A DNA stretch of 35,991 nt from NCBI GenBank assembly GCA_021732995.1, contig JAKFWA010000001.1:1-35991 (forward strand). The letters run 5' to 3'. This DNA comes from Planctomycetaceae bacterium (GTDB lineage: Bacteria > Planctomycetota > Planctomycetia > Planctomycetales > Planctomycetaceae). Positions 32,302 to 35,991 of the stretch are shown piece after piece (positions within the stretch are counted from its first letter, which is position 1; every line of letters begins with the position of its first letter). The notes below the pieces were generated by a model. That model was not told the DNA's origin. It worked only from the letters and a program-made list of their open reading frames with translations, and did no database searches. Position numbers and translations under genes: made by a program.

Positions 32302-34008
32302 TTGGCCAAGCGTAAGCATGTTGCGATCGGCTTACTGGGATCGACGATAGACGCGGGGTTTGGGCCGAAGCGCTGGGACCGCTGGCGGCCTTCAGTCGCG
32401 GTGTGTCAGCACGAAGACCTGCTCATCGACCGCTACGAGCTGATCTACCAGACGCCACATGCCGAACTGCTGGGACAGGTTGTCGACGACATCCAGTCCG
32501 TGTCACCCCAGACCGAGGTGCGCACGCATCTGGTCGATCTGAAAGACCCCTGGGATTTTGAAGAAGTGTATGGCTCGCTGCATGACTTCGCGCGCGGTCT
32601 GGACATCAACGCCGAACGGGAGGACTGGCTGATCCACATGTCGACCGGCAGCCACGTGCAGCAAATCTGCCTCTTTCTGCTCACGGAGTCGCGACACATT
32701 CCCGGTCGGCTGCTGCAAACGTCACCGCCCCGGAAGAGTCCTCATCAGGCTCCCTCCAGGCAGAAGAAGCCGAGCGCTGCAGAGCGAAGGCGGCTGGGAG
32801 GCTCGCCACCGCCGGTCGAACAGAACTATGACGTGACGAAGGGCGAGTATCGGATCATCGACCTCGACCTGTCGCAGTACGACCGGCTGGCTCAGCGATT
32901 TGAGCGTGAGCGATCGGAAGGGGTGTCGTTCCTGAAGAGCGGCATTGAGACGCGCAACGCGCAGTTCAATCGCCTGATCGACGAGATCGAACATGTGGCT
33001 CAGCAGAGCCGCGCTCCGATGTTGCTGATGGGGCCGACCGGTGCGGGCAAGTCGAAGCTCGCCCGACGCATCTTCGAAATGAAAAAGTTGCGGCAGAAGA
33101 TTGCCGGGCAATTCGTCGAACTGAACTGCGCCGTTCTGCGCGGCGATCAGGCGATGTCGGCCCTCTTCGGGCACGTGAAGGGAAGTTTCACAGGCGCAAC
33201 GACTGACCGCCAGGGAGTCTTGAAAGCAGCCCATCAGGGCATGCTCTTCCTCGACGAGATCGGCGAACTGGGCATCGACGAGCAAGCGATGCTGCTGCGG
33301 GCGCTCGAAGAGAAACGCTTCATGCCGGTCGGCGCAGACAAGGACGTCACGAGCGATTTTCAGCTCATCGCCGGAACTAACCGCGATCTGCGAGCAGCGG
33401 TCGCTGACGGCTCATTCCGCGAAGACCTGCTGGCGCGCATTAACCTCTGGACCTTCGATCTGCCCGGCCTGAAGCATCGCCCCGAGGACATCGAACCGAA
33501 CCTGCAGTTTGAACTGGATGAACTGACCGCCGCGACCGGCAACCGAGTGACCTTCAATAAGGAAGCCCGCGAGCGGTTTCTGAAGTTTGCGACATCAGAC
33601 TCCGCGGAATGGAAGGCTAACTTCCGCGACCTCAACGCGGCGATCGTGCGGATGGCGACGCTGGCTCCGCAAGGCCGCATCACTCCGGATGTGGTCGATG
33701 GTGAGATCACCCGCCTGCGGACTGCGTGGAACTCAGCCGAGAGAAGGTCACCTCATGCAGGTCATCGCAATGCGAACTCGCTCATCGAAGAGTTGCTCGG
33801 CGAAAAGGCTGCGGCGGAGTTGGACCTCTTCGATCGCGTGCAACTGGAAGCAGTCCTCGAGGTGTGCCAAAAAAGTCGCTCTCTCTCAGATGCAGGACGT
33901 CAACTCTTCGCCGAATCCCGGAAGGCGAAGGCACAACCGAACGACGCAGATCGACTTCGTAAGTACCTCGCGCGGTTCAATCTCAGTTGGAGCGATCTCG
34001 GCCAATAA
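32302..34008 (+). CDS. rtcR: RtcR, sigma54-dependent activator with CARF sensor domain
   Basis: Start choice: ATG at 32293 directly abuts GGAGG (no spacer), whereas the TTG at 32302 is 9 nt from GGAGG and gives MAKRKHVAIGLLGSTIDAG, aligning with the E. coli RtcR N-terminus. 568 aa. CARF-type sensor about 1-180 (RWDRWRPSV, DPWDFEEVYGSLHDFARG, HMSTGSHVQQICLFLL), AAA+ domain with Walker A GPTGAGKS (244-251), sigma54 loop GSFTGA (294-299; usually GAFTGA) and Walker B FLDE (316-319), then a C-terminal helix-turn-helix region (SLSDAGRQLF). A basic linker of roughly 30 residues between CARF and IIDLDLSQYD is longer than in E. coli. It is expected to sense cyclic-phosphate RNA ends and switch on the Ro60/Y RNA genes. 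Confidence 0.96.
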   Translation: MAKRKHVAIGLLGSTIDAGFGPKRWDRWRPSVAVCQHEDLLIDRYELIYQTPHAELLGQVVDDIQSVSPQTEVRTHLVDLKDPWDFEEVYGSLHDFARGLDINAEREDWLIHMSTGSHVQQICLFLLTESRHIPGRLLQTSPPRKSPHQAPSRQKKPSAAERRRLGGSPPPVEQNYDVTKGEYRIIDLDLSQYDRLAQRFERERSEGVSFLKSGIETRNAQFNRLIDEIEHVAQQSRAPMLLMGPTGAGKSKLARRIFEMKKLRQKIAGQFVELNCAVLRGDQAMSALFGHVKGSFTGATTDRQGVLKAAHQGMLFLDEIGELGIDEQAMLLRALEEKRFMPVGADKDVTSDFQLIAGTNRDLRAAVADGSFREDLLARINLWTFDLPGLKHRPEDIEPNLQFELDELTAATGNRVTFNKEARERFLKFATSDSAEWKANFRDLNAAIVRMATLAPQGRITPDVVDGEITRLRTAWNSAERRSPHAGHRNANSLIEELLGEKAAAELDLFDRVQLEAVLEVCQKSRSLSDAGRQLFAESRKAKAQPNDADRLRKYLARFNLSWSDLGQ

Positions 34009-34041
34009 ACACCCCACCAGCAAGACGAGCCATTTGCTGCT

Positions 34042-35235
34042 CTACTCCGCGATCTGCCATACGGCGATGTGCCCTGAGATATCTGCCGCCGCCAGCCATT
34101 TTTCGTCAGGTGACAGCGAGAATGACGAAATCCAGTCCTTGAATTGCCCGCCGCGCGGTATTCCGATCACGGCGACCTCCTTGCCGTCGCTGACCTGCCA
34201 CACGCGAACGCACGTGTCACGACCTGCCGAATACAGCAACTGACCGTCGCGCGAAAAAGCGACATCGGTGATGCCGTACTGATGGCTCGCCACATCACGA
34301 ATCAGTTTGCCGGTCTCAGCATCGATCAAGTGCACTTTGCCCGTGTCGGTTTCACCGCCCTGCCCCGCTGCAATGATTTTTCCGTCGGGAGAAAACGCGA
34401 GCGCGACCAGCCCGTCCTTCGTCCAGCCACGCCAGACCTGCCCGCCACCGTACGAGTGATCTAACGGGTTCAACTTCGGAAACTGCGTTTTCAAGATGTC
34501 GAGCTTTTCCGTGCCGTCGATGCTCCAAAGCTTGAAGCCGGCGCACGGAATGTCGAAGTCGTCGCGTTTGTAACGGAACTCAGAGACAAGCACCGATTGT
34601 CCGTCCGGAGCGAATGCCGTCGCGACAATCCAGTTCCACGGATGCCCTTTCCACTTCGCAGTGGGCTGCCGTGTTTCAGCGTCCCAAATGACGACTCCGG
34701 CTGCGGCGTCACCGCTCACAAGCCGCTTGCCATCGCTCGACATCGCCAGCGAATGAATCCAGTCAGAGTGCTCCTGCAACGTGTGCGCGGGCTCGTACTT
34801 CGCCACCTTCAAACCGGGTTGCGACAGCACGTCGTCTTTGCGTGATCGCTTCGCGTCATCGCGCCGAGTCTGCTCATCCAGCACAACTTCAACTTCGCCG
34901 CTGGCCTCTGCTTCCAGCAACCACAGGCAAATCGAGCGGTCGAAGCTTGCTGAAATCAGTTGTTTCCGCGACTTGTCGTAGATCAGTCGCGAGATCGCGT
35001 TGCTATGCCCCTCCAGGCAGCGAGCTGGATTCACATTCGGTGCGTCGCGCTTCCTGGCAGGCTTCGATGAGCCCGACGATTCAGTTACCGGCGGCGTGTC
35101 AGGCAACTCCCAGACGAAAATCTGCCCCGACTGATTGCCCGCCACCAGAGACCGCGAAGATTCAAGAAACGTCACGGCGGTGGGCCACGATCCTTCAAAC
35201 GTCAGTTGATAACGCATCGTCGGTTTGAACATCAT
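34042..35235 (-). CDS. WD40-repeat protein
   Basis: Two adjacent ATGs (35235 and 35232) follow GGAG at 3 and 6 nt; the first is used. The 397-aa protein shows about seven WD-type blades: SGQIFVWELP, CLEGHSNAISRLIYDKSRKQLISASFDRSICLWLL, LQEHSDWIHSLAMSSDGKRLVSGDAAAGVVIWD, a longer degenerate blade with GFKLWSIDG, ALAFSPDGKIIAAG, GITDVAFSRDGQLLYSAGRDTCVRVW and SFSLSPDEKWLAAADISGHIAVWQ. No signal peptide, so it is a cytoplasmic beta-propeller scaffold. A charged insertion (about residues 110-140) interrupts blade 2-3. Convergent with rtcR (33-nt gap); nothing ties it functionally to that locus. Confidence 0.9.
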   Translation of the reverse strand: MMFKPTMRYQLTFEGSWPTAVTFLESSRSLVAGNQSGQIFVWELPDTPPVTESSGSSKPARKRDAPNVNPARCLEGHSNAISRLIYDKSRKQLISASFDRSICLWLLEAEASGEVEVVLDEQTRRDDAKRSRKDDVLSQPGLKVAKYEPAHTLQEHSDWIHSLAMSSDGKRLVSGDAAAGVVIWDAETRQPTAKWKGHPWNWIVATAFAPDGQSVLVSEFRYKRDDFDIPCAGFKLWSIDGTEKLDILKTQFPKLNPLDHSYGGGQVWRGWTKDGLVALAFSPDGKIIAAGQGGETDTGKVHLIDAETGKLIRDVASHQYGITDVAFSRDGQLLYSAGRDTCVRVWQVSDGKEVAVIGIPRGGQFKDWISSFSLSPDEKWLAAADISGHIAVWQIAE

Positions 35236-35441
35236 CTACTCCGGCTGGCAGTCGATCCCCCGCAACCAACCTAACGGCGATGACGCCTTTGCAACACCGA
35301 CCGACAACCGGGTCGAATGTTCCCGCGACTTACCGTTTTTGACGTGAGAACGAATCCAGCTTCTTCCCGCCAAATAGCAATACGGTCTATCCTTCCACCA
35401 CATGAAGCTTGTTCGCAGACCTCACATGAAGCTCGCACAAG

Positions 35442-35991
35442 ATGTCTCAGTTTGATGGCTATCACAAGTGGCTGGGAATTCCCCCCAACGAACAGCCGCC
35501 GAATCACTATCGGCTGCTCGGAGTGGCATTGTTTGAGGACGATGCCGACGTCATTGACTCGGCGGCCAATCGTCAGTCGGCCTACCTGCAGCAGTGTGCT
35601 TCCGGCAAGCAGATCGCACTTTCGCAGAAGCTTTTGAATGAAGTCGCCGCCGCGCGAGTTTGCCTGCTGAACCCGAAGAAGAAGAAAGCTTACGACGCCC
35701 AACTGCGGGAAAAGATCGAGGCTGCTCAAGCTCAACAAGAGGCGGAAGAAAATCCTCTCGCATTCCTGAATCAGGCTCCGGCCGAGTTCGATCCAAACGC
35801 CATCGAGCTTGCGCCACCGACTCCTCGGACGGCACCGACTTCCGCCATTCCCGGTTGGGTAGTTGCTATCGCGGTCCTGCTCGGCGTCAGCGTCTCGGCG
35901 TTTTTGGGTTATCAACTCTTCCTGGCCAAACCCGAGGAGCCCGTAGTCGCGGATTCCGATGAAGCGCGCGAAGCTGCCAATCGGTCGATAA
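35442..35991 (+). CDS. Planctomycete J-like domain / membrane protein (truncated by window edge)
   Basis: ATG at 35442, then 183 codons to the window end. Residues 1-90 form the planctomycete-typical DnaJ-like N-domain, MSQFDGYHKWLGIPPNEQPPNHYRLLGVALFEDD...SQKLLNEVAAARVCLLNPKKKKAYDAQL, which lacks the HPD of true J proteins. A Pro/Glu-rich linker and one transmembrane helix (about 134-155, IPGWVVAIAVLLGVSVSAFLGYQLFL) follow. In planctomycetes this N-domain occurs on long membrane proteins, often of several hundred to over a thousand residues; the remainder is outside the window. Confidence 0.85.
   Translation, partial: MSQFDGYHKWLGIPPNEQPPNHYRLLGVALFEDDADVIDSAANRQSAYLQQCASGKQIALSQKLLNEVAAARVCLLNPKKKKAYDAQLREKIEAAQAQQEAEENPLAFLNQAPAEFDPNAIELAPPTPRTAPTSAIPGWVVAIAVLLGVSVSAFLGYQLFLAKPEEPVVADSDEAREAANRSI

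Overview
The window looks like a planctomycete chromosome segment. The evidence is a cytochrome-like CxxCH protein of the DUF1549/DUF1553 type, an intact DUF1559 prepilin-like protein plus the tail of a second one, a short carboxypeptidase-regulatory-like lipoprotein, an N-terminal 'WLGIPP..PPNHYRLLG' J-like domain, and a Hanks-type kinase with a Pro/Met/Gly-rich tail. No mobile element dominates; the left 3 kb and the 29.6-30.4 kb stretch are repeat-rich.

Layout. 1-3.7 kb: edge-truncated TlpA-like thioredoxin, small hypothetical genes (two are tandem paralogues), short palindromic repeats, a DUF1559 gene fragment, an EF-Tu-domain-3-like small protein and an ankyrin protein. 3.7-9.3 kb: accA, a kinase/HlyD-like adaptor pair, and a divergent thioredoxin-fold protein with a strong terminator. 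9.4-23.2 kb: a large, all-plus-strand inorganic-carbon island: a SulP transporter fused to a beta-carbonic anhydrase, three more SulP transporters, DabA (DUF2309, zinc ligands intact) and two NuoL/NuoM-like membrane subunits. 23.2-27.4 kb: a YiiX-like permuted NlpC/P60 protein, DUF1549/DUF1553, DUF1559 and a small lipoprotein.

27.4-34.0 kb is the most unusual part: a Ro60/Y-RNA locus. Ten Y-RNA-like noncoding RNAs lie on the minus strand (27430-29639). They share a common architecture: lower stem, GAATGC-type motif, upper stem followed by an almost invariant ACTACA, and a CTCGTC-type motif on the 3' strand. Seven carry a tRNA T-arm, and most of these also carry D-arm and acceptor elements arranged as a circularly permuted tRNA whose acceptor end is closed by a hairpin loop. 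Three are short and lack the tRNA module. An unrecognised protein gene sits inside the array. Upstream on the same strand lie a DUF559 gene flanked by inverted repeats and the Ro60 orthologue (TROVE + vWA). Divergent from Ro60 is RtcR, the sigma54 activator that in enterobacteria controls rsr-yrl-rtcBA. A good -24/-12 sigma54 promoter candidate lies in front of the Ro60 gene. The simplest reading is an RtcR-controlled Ro60 ribonucleoprotein with an unusually large, diversified set of Y RNAs.

34.0-36.0 kb: a WD40 protein and the start of a J-like/membrane protein that runs off the window.
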